Positions 7,568 through 15,916 of a stretch of DNA of 33,650 nucleotides are shown piece by piece; position 1 is the stretch's first letter, and each line of letters opens with the position of its first letter. The notes under the pieces are model-generated. The model was not told where the DNA came from and made no database searches. It was given only the letters and a program-made list of their open reading frames with translations. This DNA comes from a virus, in the IMG/VR virus record IMGVR_UViG_3300013131_000131, positions 1 through 33,650 of that record, one strand, 5' to 3'. Both the position numbers and the translations under genes were made by a program.

Positions 7568-8867
7568 TGAAGAGATCGAAGAGGGCGAAGCGGGCCACAT
7601 CGCCGCGCACGAACAGATCCATGATCACCTGAACGAATGGTTGGGCGAGGTCCCATCGAACTTCTTGAAGCCGGCCGGTGGGACGGTGACCGGGGTGTTG
7701 ACGCTGGCTGACGGATCGCCCGCAGCGTCCGAAGCACATGTTGCGACCGAGTTGGAGGCGTATCTACCGGTCACTGGCGGGACGCTCGAAGGGACGTTGA
7801 CGCTCGCGGCGAATGCGACGACAGGCTTGCAGCCCGTCACGTATCAGCAGTGGCAGGCTGCGTTGGCGGCGACCGTGACGACGTTCCATTCGCCGAACGC
7901 TTCGACTGCGGCAACAGCGAACGTCACGAAGTCTGGCGAGCAGACCATCAACGGCGTGTTGACAAACGACTCCCGGATCGTGCTCACGGCGCAGACCGAC
8001 GCGACGGAGAACGGCGTGTGGGTCACCGCGGATGGCGCTTGGGCGCGCGCCTCGGACTTCGATGCCGCGGCCGAACTCACCAAGGGCAACGCGATCTACG
8101 TTGAAGACGGAACCCAGGCAGGGATCTGGGTGACGAACAAGACGGTCAGCGCGGTCGGCACTGACGATGTTGGCTGGGCGTATGCTGGCAGCAACGCCGG
8201 GTATACGCCAGGAGGTGCGGATGTTGCCGTCGCCGATGGCGGGACGGGTGCGTCGACAGCCGCTGACGCGCGCACGAACTTGGGCTTGGGCTCGATCGCT
8301 ACTCAAGCGGCGTCGGCCGTCACAATCACGGGCGGAAGCGTCACTGGCATCACCGACATTGCGGTGGCGGACGGTGGTACTGGCGCATCGACTGCGGCGG
8401 ACGCTCGGACGAACCTGGACGTGGATCAGGCTGGAACTGCGGCGACCCTCCTCGCTACTCACACCGGGGACACTTCAGATGCACACGACGCCTCAGCCAT
8501 CTCGATTCTCGACACAGGCGGCTACTTCGCAGGGACCGATGTGGAAGCGGCGCTGCAAGCGTTGGGCGCAGCGTCAGGCGGATCGTCGATCACGTACACG
8601 TACGAAACGCAGGCTGGCACGTCGTTCACGATCTCGAAGGACATCACGACCTGTTCGAGCACCTCGACGGTGATCGCGACCCTGCCGTCCGCGACGACCT
8701 GGGCAGGCAAGCGGCTCATGGTCTACAAGTCTGGCTCGGGCGGGTCGGTGGCGATCCGCCGGGCAGGTTCGGACCTGATCATGGGATCGTCGTCCGATCT
8801 TGTGATCTATGTCCAGAACGAGATCGTCGAACTTGTTTCCGTTGGTACGAACTGGTTGGTGATCTGA
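7557..8867 (+). CDS. Tail fibre-like protein (436 aa)
   Basis: AAGGAG at 7544-7549 precedes ATG 7557, which lies inside the end of the glycosyltransferase gene. Residues 1-28 form an acidic, His-containing module shared with the product starting at 10136, probably the attachment end. Two G-G-T-x-x-G-x-L-T-L repeats (about 41-52 and 74-85) follow. Residues about 114-194 match a common phage-fibre domain (N-D-S-R-I-V-L-T-A-Q-T-D ... E-N-G-V-W-V). Two nearly identical A-V-A-D-G-G-T-G-A-S-T-A-A-D-A-R-T-N-L repeats (about 223-245 and 268-290) are typical of trimeric fibre shafts. A T-H-T-G-D-T-S-D-A-H segment (301-310) leads to a beta-rich C-terminal tip, presumably receptor-binding. Confidence 0.85.
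   Translation: MPLDEEIEEGEAGHIAAHEQIHDHLNEWLGEVPSNFLKPAGGTVTGVLTLADGSPAASEAHVATELEAYLPVTGGTLEGTLTLAANATTGLQPVTYQQWQAALAATVTTFHSPNASTAATANVTKSGEQTINGVLTNDSRIVLTAQTDATENGVWVTADGAWARASDFDAAAELTKGNAIYVEDGTQAGIWVTNKTVSAVGTDDVGWAYAGSNAGYTPGGADVAVADGGTGASTAADARTNLGLGSIATQAASAVTITGGSVTGITDIAVADGGTGASTAADARTNLDVDQAGTAATLLATHTGDTSDAHDASAISILDTGGYFAGTDVEAALQALGAASGGSSITYTYETQAGTSFTISKDITTCSSTSTVIATLPSATTWAGKRLMVYKSGSGGSVAIRRAGSDLIMGSSSDLVIYVQNEIVELVSVGTNWLVI
8223..8426 (+). repeat. Two-copy shaft repeat inside the fibre gene
   Basis: Positions 8223-8291 and 8358-8426 encode nearly the same 23-residue unit (V/I-A-V-A-D-G-G-T-G-A-S-T-A-A-D-A...). At DNA level the copies differ at many third codon positions, so identity is kept at protein level while the DNA has diverged. 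Confidence 0.85.
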
Positions 8868-10123
8868 TGAGCCGTCGTCCTCTTGCTTCCGGCGTCTTTG
8901 CTGTCGCGGCGTCCGACACGCCTGACGAGTTGAAGTTCCGCGCTGATCCGTTCGTCTGTGATGGGACCGACGATCACACGACGATCAACGCAGCGATCGA
9001 CGCGTCACTGATCGCGTCGTCGCCCGGTCCGATCTATGCCGGCGTCCATCTCTGCGCTGGCGAGTTCGGGTTGCGTGGCCCGATCCTGATCAAAAGCCGT
9101 GGTCAGTCGATCACTGGTTCGGGCTGTCGCACGGTCCTCACGTCCGACACCGGTGGCGGCAGTTGGGACATGACTGGTGCCGAAGGCGCACAGCCCGCGA
9201 TGATCATGGTTGCGGATACCGCCGCAGGCCAGAACTCCTGCATGTTCAGCATCGGCAACATGTACTTCAACGGCACGAACGGCGGTGGCGTCTCGGCGGT
9301 CTACATCGACCGCACGAACGGTGACGTTGAGTCGAGCACCGAGCGTGCCTCCGACGCGACCTACGGGGTGCCGACCGCAGGCACCGGCGGCGACACCTAC
9401 GACTTCATCTACAACCTGCGTGGCCGTGGCCTGGAGTACGGCCTCGCAGCGATCGGCGGGGCTGGAGTCAATGGCCGCGGTCTGAGCGGTCACAACATCC
9501 GTTGGTCCGGTATCGACGCGTACGGCTACTACATCGACCAGTCGTCCGACGTGTCGATCGTCCAGTCGCACTGCATCGTCGCGAACTCTTCGAACGCGGT
9601 CGGAGCGTTCATCGGCGGCGGCAACGTCCGGTTCACGCACTACAAGACTTCGGACTTCAACACGACCGGAGCCTGGGGCATGATTGTCGACTCGGCCCGG
9701 TTCACTGGTGGCGACATCGAACTCCAGTCCTGCCGCAACGGACTGAAACTCAACGACGTGATCCACGCCGACATCAAGGCCCGGATCGAGACCGCGTACA
9801 ACACTGGCGTGACCGCCGTGTTCGTGGACTCTGCCGCGACCTACTACGACCTTGACTTGAAGATCCACCGCCGCGGTTCCGGTATCTACCAGAACGGTCT
9901 CGTGTTCGGTGGGGCCGGTGGTGGCTCGACCGGTCTTGGTCCGAACCACGTCCGGGCTTCGATCGACAACAGCGGCGGCACGGCTGGGGTCACGAACCCG
10001 GTCTTGCTCGGCGGTACCGAAACTGGTGGCGGTTCGGCCCCGACCGGGATCAGCAGTTTCCAGGGGTCTTCGGGCCGTGGCGACTACCGCATCATCACGA
10101 ACACGACCCGGTACTTGAGTTGA
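8867..10123 (+). CDS. Beta-helix tailspike, pectate-lyase-like (418 aa)
   Basis: ATG overlaps the fibre TGA (TGATG). After a short leader, residues 30-46 read V-C-D-G-T-D-D-H-T-T-I-N-A-A-I-D-A. A gap then leads to H-L-C-A-G-E-F and a P-I-L-I-K-S ... I-T-G-S-G-C segment. This is the usual entry to right-handed parallel beta-helix phage proteins of the pectate-lyase-3 type. The long central part is rich in short strands and turns with many G, N, D and S, as in stacked coils. The protein should trimerise and bind, and perhaps cleave or deacetylate, a surface polysaccharide. I cannot assign catalytic residues. It lacks the N-terminal module of the two appendage genes flanking it, so it may attach through one of them. 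Confidence 0.8.
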   Translation: MSRRPLASGVFAVAASDTPDELKFRADPFVCDGTDDHTTINAAIDASLIASSPGPIYAGVHLCAGEFGLRGPILIKSRGQSITGSGCRTVLTSDTGGGSWDMTGAEGAQPAMIMVADTAAGQNSCMFSIGNMYFNGTNGGGVSAVYIDRTNGDVESSTERASDATYGVPTAGTGGDTYDFIYNLRGRGLEYGLAAIGGAGVNGRGLSGHNIRWSGIDAYGYYIDQSSDVSIVQSHCIVANSSNAVGAFIGGGNVRFTHYKTSDFNTTGAWGMIVDSARFTGGDIELQSCRNGLKLNDVIHADIKARIETAYNTGVTAVFVDSAATYYDLDLKIHRRGSGIYQNGLVFGGAGGGSTGLGPNHVRASIDNSGGTAGVTNPVLLGGTETGGGSAPTGISSFQGSSGRGDYRIITNTTRYLS

Positions 10124-10135
10124 TCGGAGCACACC

Positions 10136-11254
10136 ATGCCCCTCGATGAAGACATCGAAGACAACGAAGCCGGGCACATCGCCGCGCATGAGGCACTGCA
10201 CGACCGGTACAACGAGTGGGAGAACTACGGCCCCGCCGACTTCCTCCGTCTCGCTACTGGCGGCACGGTCGCTGGTGATCTGATCCTCGCCGATGGTGGT
10301 ACGGCGATCTCGTCTGTGATCGGCGACAAGTTGGTGAACCTTGACGCGTGGGAGGAGTACACGCCCACGCTGACGACCGATGGGGTCGGTGCTGATCCGA
10401 CGCTCGGTACTGGTGGCCGCTCGATCGGGTATCGGGCGCGTCTCGGTCGTTTCGGCATCGGCCTGTTCGGGATCCGGTTCGGGACCTCTGGTCAGGTGCG
10501 CGGGTCCGGCACGTACACGGTTGCGACCGCGTACACCGGGGCGGGGCGTCTCCGCATCGGCGGCATGACCTCTGATCTCGTCGGGTTCGGAACGCTCTGG
10601 CGTGGCTACAACGGCCTGGACCTCGCGACCGGATCGCATCCGTTCGTCCACTGGCACACGGTCAACGACGGTCTTGACAATCGGATCCTCGCGATTGTTC
10701 AGCCCGGTGCGAGCCACGGCAGCGATGTCGAAGAGGTGAAGAAGACCGCGGACCAGACCGGAATTGGGACGACCGCCACGGACGTGAGCGGCCTGACCGT
10801 GTCGGTGACCCCTCCGCGTCGCGGTGCTCGGTATCTCGTGAGTGCCGACATCCAGGTCTGGAAGAGTGGCGGTACCGCAACCGACCCGATGTTCCTTCAG
10901 ATCGTCGATGAGGACGGCACGGTCCTTCAGATCCGTGGCTGCCATGCGGCGGTGATCGGCGCCGGTCTCGGCACTGGCCTGGTCCCGGTGCACCTGGAGT
11001 TCATCGACGAGAACCCTGCGGTCGGCGATACCCGCACCTACAAGGTGCAGGCGTTCACTACGGCATCGACGATGGCGGTCTACGGTTCGGCGACTTCGCC
11101 GGCGATCATCCGATACATGGAACTCCCGTCCATGTCGACTTCTGGCCTGGACGAGCCGGCCGACTACATGAGCGCGACGTACCCGTGGTACTGGGATGAT
11201 GGCAACGGAGGCCCGGAGATCTGGGGTCTCACGATTCAGGAGATCGCGGCATGA
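10136..11254 (+). CDS. Tail appendage protein with shared N-terminal module (372 aa)
   Basis: GGAG at 10126-10129 is 6 nt before ATG 10136. Residues 1-28 match the fibre starting at 7557 at 21 of 28 positions (M-P-L-D-E-x-I-E ... A-G-H-I-A-A-H-E). Similarity continues into a G-G-T-V-x-G-x-L-x-L-A-D-G segment around 42-54. After that the proteins differ: this one has a Gly/Thr-rich beta domain (about 70-190), then a second beta-sandwich-like domain (about 205-335) and a C-terminal W/Y/D-rich tail (S-A-T-Y-P-W-Y-W-D-D). It probably docks at the same tail site as the fibre and provides a different tip. An ATGA overlap couples it to the neck-like gene. Confidence 0.78.
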   Translation: MPLDEDIEDNEAGHIAAHEALHDRYNEWENYGPADFLRLATGGTVAGDLILADGGTAISSVIGDKLVNLDAWEEYTPTLTTDGVGADPTLGTGGRSIGYRARLGRFGIGLFGIRFGTSGQVRGSGTYTVATAYTGAGRLRIGGMTSDLVGFGTLWRGYNGLDLATGSHPFVHWHTVNDGLDNRILAIVQPGASHGSDVEEVKKTADQTGIGTTATDVSGLTVSVTPPRRGARYLVSADIQVWKSGGTATDPMFLQIVDEDGTVLQIRGCHAAVIGAGLGTGLVPVHLEFIDENPAVGDTRTYKVQAFTTASTMAVYGSATSPAIIRYMELPSMSTSGLDEPADYMSATYPWYWDDGNGGPEIWGLTIQEIAA

Positions 11255-12207
11255 CGTTCACTGACATCTACAGCGATCTGTATGGGTCGCCGACGATCCC
11301 GAACCCGGATGAGCAGGTCCCTGCTGGTGAAGCGAACGTGTCGTACATCATCGAGATGACGCGCCGCCTCGTCTACTCGTCGCACCGCCAGGAACTGAAC
11401 CGGTTGACGACGGCATTGAACGCGACGAACGTCACGGTGCAGGTCGACTTTGCGCCGGACGGGATCGCGAACGGGACGTACATCAGCATCGACGACGAGT
11501 TGATGTTCGTGTGGGAAGTGAACGCTGGCGGCAAGACGATCACGGTCCAGCGCGGCATGATCGGCACGACGCCCGCAGCGCACGAAGCGGGCGCGTTGAT
11601 CGAAGTGAACCCCCGGTTCCCCCAGGCGGTGATCCGTCAGGCGTTGAAGGACGAACTGCGTTCGTGGGGCCCGCGGGTCTACACGACGACAACGGTCGAA
11701 CTGACTCCGACAAACCAGGCCGTGGACCTGACTGGTGTCGGCGAGTTCCATCATGTCCTGCGCGTCGTTCGTTCGCCGCGTACGGGTTCTGACCTGTGGT
11801 TCCCGATCCGGTACCGCCAACTCGAAGAGTTGAACGTGAGCGACTTCGGATCCGGCAAGGCCCTGATGCTCGACGAGACCCCCGAAACCGGAACTCGGAT
11901 TCGTGTGACGGTTGCCCGTCCGTTCGTCATCACCGACATGTCGGACAACACGAACCTCCAGACGACGGTCGGTGTCCCCGCGTCGATGCTCGACATCCTC
12001 CCGATTGGCGCGGGCTACCGGCTCATGATCGGCCGCGAGGTCGCGCGCACATCGACCGAAGCGCAGGGCCAGCCGCGTTTCGCGGCGGAAGTCCCGCCCG
12101 GCCACATGCAGCAGACCGCGATCGGTTTGAAGCAGCACCGTGATGCCCGTCTTGCTGAGGAAGCCTTGCGGCTTGCGATGCGCTACCCGCCGTCGAACCT
12201 GCGATGA
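11251..12207 (+). CDS. Neck/adaptor-like virion protein with inserted beta module (318 aa)
   Basis: AGGAGA (11238-11243) is 7 nt before the ATG, which overlaps the previous stop. A helical N-terminus (about 1-55) is followed at 58-120 by a beta module (Y-I-S-I-D-D-E-L-M-F-V ... V-Q-R-G-M-I-G-T-T-P-A-A-H) of the same type as inserts in the major capsid protein and the fibre starting at 14054. Residues about 123-140 (F-P-Q-A-V-I-R-Q-A-L-K-D-E-L) resemble helices of head-to-tail adaptor proteins. The C-terminal third includes A-G-Y-R-L-M-I-G-R-E and an R/A/E-rich helix. It may join head to tail or form part of the tail hub. The adaptor call is by resemblance and position. Confidence 0.65.
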   Translation: MTFTDIYSDLYGSPTIPNPDEQVPAGEANVSYIIEMTRRLVYSSHRQELNRLTTALNATNVTVQVDFAPDGIANGTYISIDDELMFVWEVNAGGKTITVQRGMIGTTPAAHEAGALIEVNPRFPQAVIRQALKDELRSWGPRVYTTTTVELTPTNQAVDLTGVGEFHHVLRVVRSPRTGSDLWFPIRYRQLEELNVSDFGSGKALMLDETPETGTRIRVTVARPFVITDMSDNTNLQTTVGVPASMLDILPIGAGYRLMIGREVARTSTEAQGQPRFAAEVPPGHMQQTAIGLKQHRDARLAEEALRLAMRYPPSNLR

Positions 12208-14054
12208 TCTCCACGCTCCTCAACGCGCCGTTCTACACGGGGTCGAGTCGTTCTGCGAACGTCCCCTACCCGTTCCAGTGCGCGATCGGGGGGCATGGCT
12301 ACTTCATCGACTTGGCGAAGTACGAGCGCGGCACGCTCGATCTGCTCCGCCAGGCATACGACCAGCAGGGTGAGCCTGGCGACCAGACCCTCTCGATCGA
12401 GGGGTTCTGGAAGCGGACCCAGAACGACTGGTCGTTGGGTGCCGGGCAGGATTACCTCGACGATGGTGGGGACCGCAGCCGGTTCTTCTCGTCGACTGGC
12501 GTTGATCCGTGGGAGCGGCGTCAGATCTCGTTGCTGAACGACACGGCCCGGATCCGCACGTCATCGGAGACGAACCTCGCGTTGGCGGTCGCGTTCAATG
12601 CCGGGGTCGCCTACCTCTTCTTCGGTTCGGGCCAGACTGTCACTTACACGACGGATCCCGAAGCCGAAGCACCGTCGTTCACGACGGTCACTGGTACCCC
12701 GAGCGCGGCCGTCACCGGGATGACTACGGACGGTCAGACGGTGTGGGTCGCGTTCGGGTCTTCTGGCGTGTACAAGATCGTGGCGTCGTCGCCGGGCTCC
12801 GCGACCCAGGTGAGCACCGCAGCGACGACCCAGGTCGCGTTCGCGAACAACCACCTGATCTGCACGCATGGCGCCGAGATCTTCGAACTGACTGCGGCCG
12901 GGACGAAGACGACGATCATGACGCACTACAACACGAACTTCACGTTCGCAGCGATCGCGTCCGCCCCGACCGGAGTGTTCGCTGGCGGCAACAGCGCGGG
13001 CACGGGCCACTTCTTCTTCCTCGGTTACAACACGGACACCCAACGGATGGCGGTTCCGCTCCCGGCGGGCCGGCTCCCTGATGGGGAGCAGATCCATGCG
13101 ATCGCCGAGTATGGCGGGGTTCTCGCGTTGGGGACTAGCCGCGGGGTGCGGCTCGCCCAGATCGTCGAAGGTCGCGGTGTTGGTCTCGCCCCGTTGATCG
13201 AGACGGGTGAGGCGGTCCGGTGCCTGGAGCCTCAGAACGACGACTTGTGGTTCGGGTGGTCGGACTACTCGGCGACGAAGACGGGGCTGGGCCGGGCGAA
13301 GTTGTCGCGGTTCTCCTCGACGCTGGTCCCGGCGTACGCGTCGGATCTGATGGCGGCAACGATCGGTGATGTGCGGGCCGTGGTGACGGTCGGGGCGAAG
13401 CGATACTTCGCCGTGTCGGCCTCCGGACTCTGGGCCGAACAGGACATCAAGGTCGCAAGTGGGACAATCGACGTGGGGTGGATGAACTTCTCCACCCCTG
13501 AGACGAAGGTCACCGCCAGCCTGGACATCCGCCACGCCCCCCTGAACGGCTCTGTGAGCGCCGCAATCGTCAACGAGGCCGGCAGTGCCACCACGGCAGG
13601 AACGTCCAGCAACGCCGGATCCTACGGGCCTGTCGACCCCTGGGCGACCAGCAGCCTGCGAGGCGAGTACTTCAAGATCCAACTCACTCTCACCCGGGAC
13701 GCCGACGACACCGCCCTCGGCCCTGTGGTCTACCGCTGGACCCTCCGTTCGATCGTTGCCCCACGCCAAGTCGAACAGTTCTCCGTCCCGATCCTCCTCT
13801 TCGAACGCGTCGACGACGGGATCGCCGAAGGCCAGACCCGAGCGTTCGACCCGCTCGCCGAATGGGACTACCTCAAGAGCCTCGAACTCTCCCGCACCCC
13901 GGTCACCTACCAGGAAGGAAACCGTGCCTACCTCGTCACAGTACGATCGGTCGCAATCCCCGAAGGGGCGATCCGTGGCTGGGACCACAAGCGCGGGTTC
14001 TTCAACGCGACCATCTACGTCCGCCTCATCACTCTGGATCCTGGGAGCAACTGA
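12204..14054 (+). CDS. Large beta-rich tail protein, propeller-like (616 aa)
   Basis: ATG 12204 overlaps the preceding TGA (ATGA). No Shine-Dalgarno is seen, so coupling is likely. The N-terminal domain (1-100) has aromatic and Gly-rich strands (G-G-H-G-Y-F-I-D-L). Residues about 115-430 form repeated strand-turn blocks such as A-Y-L-F-F-G, V-W-V-A-F-G-S-S-G-V-Y, L-A-L-G-T-S-R-G-V-R and Y-F-A-V-S-A-S-G-L-W-A, as in a beta-propeller. The C-terminal third (about 430-616) is a separate beta domain. It may be the tail nozzle or stabilisation component of a short-tailed phage, or a minor tail protein. Synonymous codon use changes sharply near 13400, inside this gene, without any frame disruption. 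Confidence 0.7.
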   Translation: MISTLLNAPFYTGSSRSANVPYPFQCAIGGHGYFIDLAKYERGTLDLLRQAYDQQGEPGDQTLSIEGFWKRTQNDWSLGAGQDYLDDGGDRSRFFSSTGVDPWERRQISLLNDTARIRTSSETNLALAVAFNAGVAYLFFGSGQTVTYTTDPEAEAPSFTTVTGTPSAAVTGMTTDGQTVWVAFGSSGVYKIVASSPGSATQVSTAATTQVAFANNHLICTHGAEIFELTAAGTKTTIMTHYNTNFTFAAIASAPTGVFAGGNSAGTGHFFFLGYNTDTQRMAVPLPAGRLPDGEQIHAIAEYGGVLALGTSRGVRLAQIVEGRGVGLAPLIETGEAVRCLEPQNDDLWFGWSDYSATKTGLGRAKLSRFSSTLVPAYASDLMAATIGDVRAVVTVGAKRYFAVSASGLWAEQDIKVASGTIDVGWMNFSTPETKVTASLDIRHAPLNGSVSAAIVNEAGSATTAGTSSNAGSYGPVDPWATSSLRGEYFKIQLTLTRDADDTALGPVVYRWTLRSIVAPRQVEQFSVPILLFERVDDGIAEGQTRAFDPLAEWDYLKSLELSRTPVTYQEGNRAYLVTVRSVAIPEGAIRGWDHKRGFFNATIYVRLITLDPGSN

Positions 14055-15304
14055 TGACCCGCAAGTACTTCGCCGGAGCCGCAAGCGCCGTCACACTCGA
14101 CGGCGCGATCGGCGCGAGTGGTGAGACCACGATCGACACGAACGGCTCGACCGGCTGGCCGAGCACCGGCCCGTACGTCATGGTCATCGACCGTGGCCTC
14201 GAATCCGAAGAGAAGATCCTGATCGCTTCCCGATCGGGGAACACGCACACGATCTCATCGCGTGGCTATGACTCGACGACCGCGATCGCCCACGCAAACG
14301 GGGCTGCTGTCGAGCACTGCATCGACGCGAACACGATCGACGAAGCGAACGCTCACGTCAACGACACGACCCGCGACGACCACACCCAGTACCTGACGCC
14401 CGGACGGCATGGCGTCAACTCCCTCCACCTGTTCGGTGGGGCCCTCGCTGTCCCGGGCGCCCCAGCAGCAATCGGCATCACCGCGAACAGTGGCAGCGGT
14501 ACGGCTCCAGCACGAGAAGACCACGTCCACACCATCGGCCCCGAAGCGATCGACCAGTCGGCGATGTTCGCCGCAGGCGTCGTCGACAACAACGCGATCG
14601 GCGAAGACGCTGTCGACACGATCAACATCCTTGATGACGCGGTCGAACAAGACCAACTCGCCGACGACAGTGTCGGCACGGACCAGATCATCGCTGCTGC
14701 CGTCACCGAGACGGAACTGGCAGCATCGGTCGCGGGTGCTGGCCTGACGGGGGGCGCCGGGTCAGCACTCGCGGTAGTCGTCGACGACTCCACTCTCGAG
14801 ATCGCGACCGACACCGTCCGGGTCAAGGACGGCGGGATCACCCCAGCGAAACTCCAGGTGGTCCCCGCCTGCTCCGCCTACCGGGCCGCGACCCAGTCGA
14901 TCAGCCACGCAACCTGGGAAGCCGTGTCGCTCACCGCCGAAGACTTCGACTTCTCGACGGCGATGCACGACAACTCGACGAACGCGACGCGCATCACGAT
15001 CCCGGCCGGTTGGGGCGGGAAGTACATGGTGATCGCGACCTGCGAGATCGACAACACGAGCGTCACCGGCACGACTGCGTACGCTGGGATTGGTGTGAAC
15101 GTCAACGCGTTCTCGTCGAGCCCGACGTACATCGGTCAGCGGATCCCGATCGCGAACGACAACTACGACATCATGCTCACGATGTCGCAGATCATCGAAC
15201 TCGCAGCCGGCGACTACGTCCAGTTGTACATCTGGCATGCGTCTGGATCGAACGCCCGGTTCGCGCAGAACGCCCGCCTCCAGGTCCGGTACCTCCAGCC
15301 ATGA
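14054..15304 (+). CDS. Fibre protein with C1q-like C-terminal domain (416 aa)
   Basis: GGGAG (14043-14047) is 6 nt before ATG 14054, which overlaps the previous TGA; the same frame is open upstream but lies inside that gene. Residues 22-90 carry the beta module seen in the capsid and neck-like proteins (E-E-K-I-L-I ... S-S-R-G-Y-D-S-T-T-A-I-A-H). D-D-H-T-Q-Y-L at 108-114 and G-T-A-P-A-R-E-D-H-V-H (149-159) are well-known fibre motifs. Residues 163-225 are approximately ten-residue repeats (A-V-E-Q-D-Q-L-A-D-D...) of a trimeric stalk. From about 273 the sequence fits a C1q/TNF-like jelly roll, ending L-Q-V-R-Y-L-Q-P. It probably makes a trimeric adhesin. Confidence 0.8.
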   Translation: MTRKYFAGAASAVTLDGAIGASGETTIDTNGSTGWPSTGPYVMVIDRGLESEEKILIASRSGNTHTISSRGYDSTTAIAHANGAAVEHCIDANTIDEANAHVNDTTRDDHTQYLTPGRHGVNSLHLFGGALAVPGAPAAIGITANSGSGTAPAREDHVHTIGPEAIDQSAMFAAGVVDNNAIGEDAVDTINILDDAVEQDQLADDSVGTDQIIAAAVTETELAASVAGAGLTGGAGSALAVVVDDSTLEIATDTVRVKDGGITPAKLQVVPACSAYRAATQSISHATWEAVSLTAEDFDFSTAMHDNSTNATRITIPAGWGGKYMVIATCEIDNTSVTGTTAYAGIGVNVNAFSSSPTYIGQRIPIANDNYDIMLTMSQIIELAAGDYVQLYIWHASGSNARFAQNARLQVRYLQP

Positions 15305-15915
15305 TGTTCGATGAGGTCGGCCCCGACTGTGCTGGCGAACAGCCAGGCATGGAAGCACTCCAGGCATGGATGTGTCTGGAGCACACGCTCGCGGATAGCG
15401 GCACCTACGTCTGCAAGTACATCTCGGGATCCGATCCGCCGAAGCGGTCGTTCCATGCCGAGGGTCGCGCAGGCGACCTGTCCGGCTACCCGCTCCCCAT
15501 GAGTCGAGGCGCACTGTTCCTCGTCGGCCACGCCGAAGAGATCGGCGTACAGGAAGTGATCTACGACCGCCGGATCTGGCGTTCCACCTACCAGGAGTGG
15601 CGTAAGTTCACCGGCAAAGACCCACACACCAGCCACATCCACTACGCAATCAACTGGCAAGCAGCGCGACGGTCCACCGAAGCGATGCTCGCAGTGCTTG
15701 CCGCAACGAAGGGACGCCCCGTGACCCAGTTCAGCCCCGAGCAACTCACCCAGTTGAAACTGGTCGTGACCGCCACGATCCGTGAACACATGGGCGACCT
15801 CGGCCACACCAGTGCGGGCAAGCCTGTCACCCCCAGTTTCGTGAACGCCGCGCGTCGGGCCGTCGACCTCGAACGAGTCGCGCGCAAGGCTGACGTGGGG
15901 AAGGCCGAGGGATGA
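15301..15915 (+). CDS. Endolysin, M15-type peptidoglycan peptidase (204 aa)
   Basis: Predicted zinc peptidase that cuts peptide stems or cross-links in the host cell wall. Residues 50-59 (S-F-H-A-E-G-R-A-G-D) match the S-x-H-x-x-G-x-A-x-D motif, giving H52 and D59 as zinc ligands. H-T-S-H-I-H (109-114) supplies the third. V-I-Y-D-R-R-I-W (87-94) is a typical core strand. There is no signal peptide, so a holin is needed for access. The C-terminal 75 residues are helical and match no wall-binding domain I know. Start is ATG 15301, overlapping the previous TGA; ATG 15304 is an equal alternative. The protein begins far downstream of the first in-frame ATG at 15010, which lies inside the fibre gene. 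Confidence 0.82.
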   Translation: MMFDEVGPDCAGEQPGMEALQAWMCLEHTLADSGTYVCKYISGSDPPKRSFHAEGRAGDLSGYPLPMSRGALFLVGHAEEIGVQEVIYDRRIWRSTYQEWRKFTGKDPHTSHIHYAINWQAARRSTEAMLAVLAATKGRPVTQFSPEQLTQLKLVVTATIREHMGDLGHTSAGKPVTPSFVNAARRAVDLERVARKADVGKAEG

Positions 15916-15916
15916 C

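Noticed and set aside
8223-8426. A diversity-generating retroelement target or a CRISPR-like repeat in the fibre gene
   Set aside because: No reverse transcriptase or template repeat is present. There are only two repeat units, and they are coding shaft repeats.
9005-10993. A 662-codon open frame on the - strand
   Set aside because: It lies antisense across two well-supported genes and their gap, is Arg/Val/Asp-rich and has no recognisable motif. Long antisense frames are common in high-GC DNA.
12561-14084. A 507-codon open frame on the - strand
   Set aside because: Antisense shadow of the propeller-like tail gene; Arg/Gly-rich with no ribosome-binding site.
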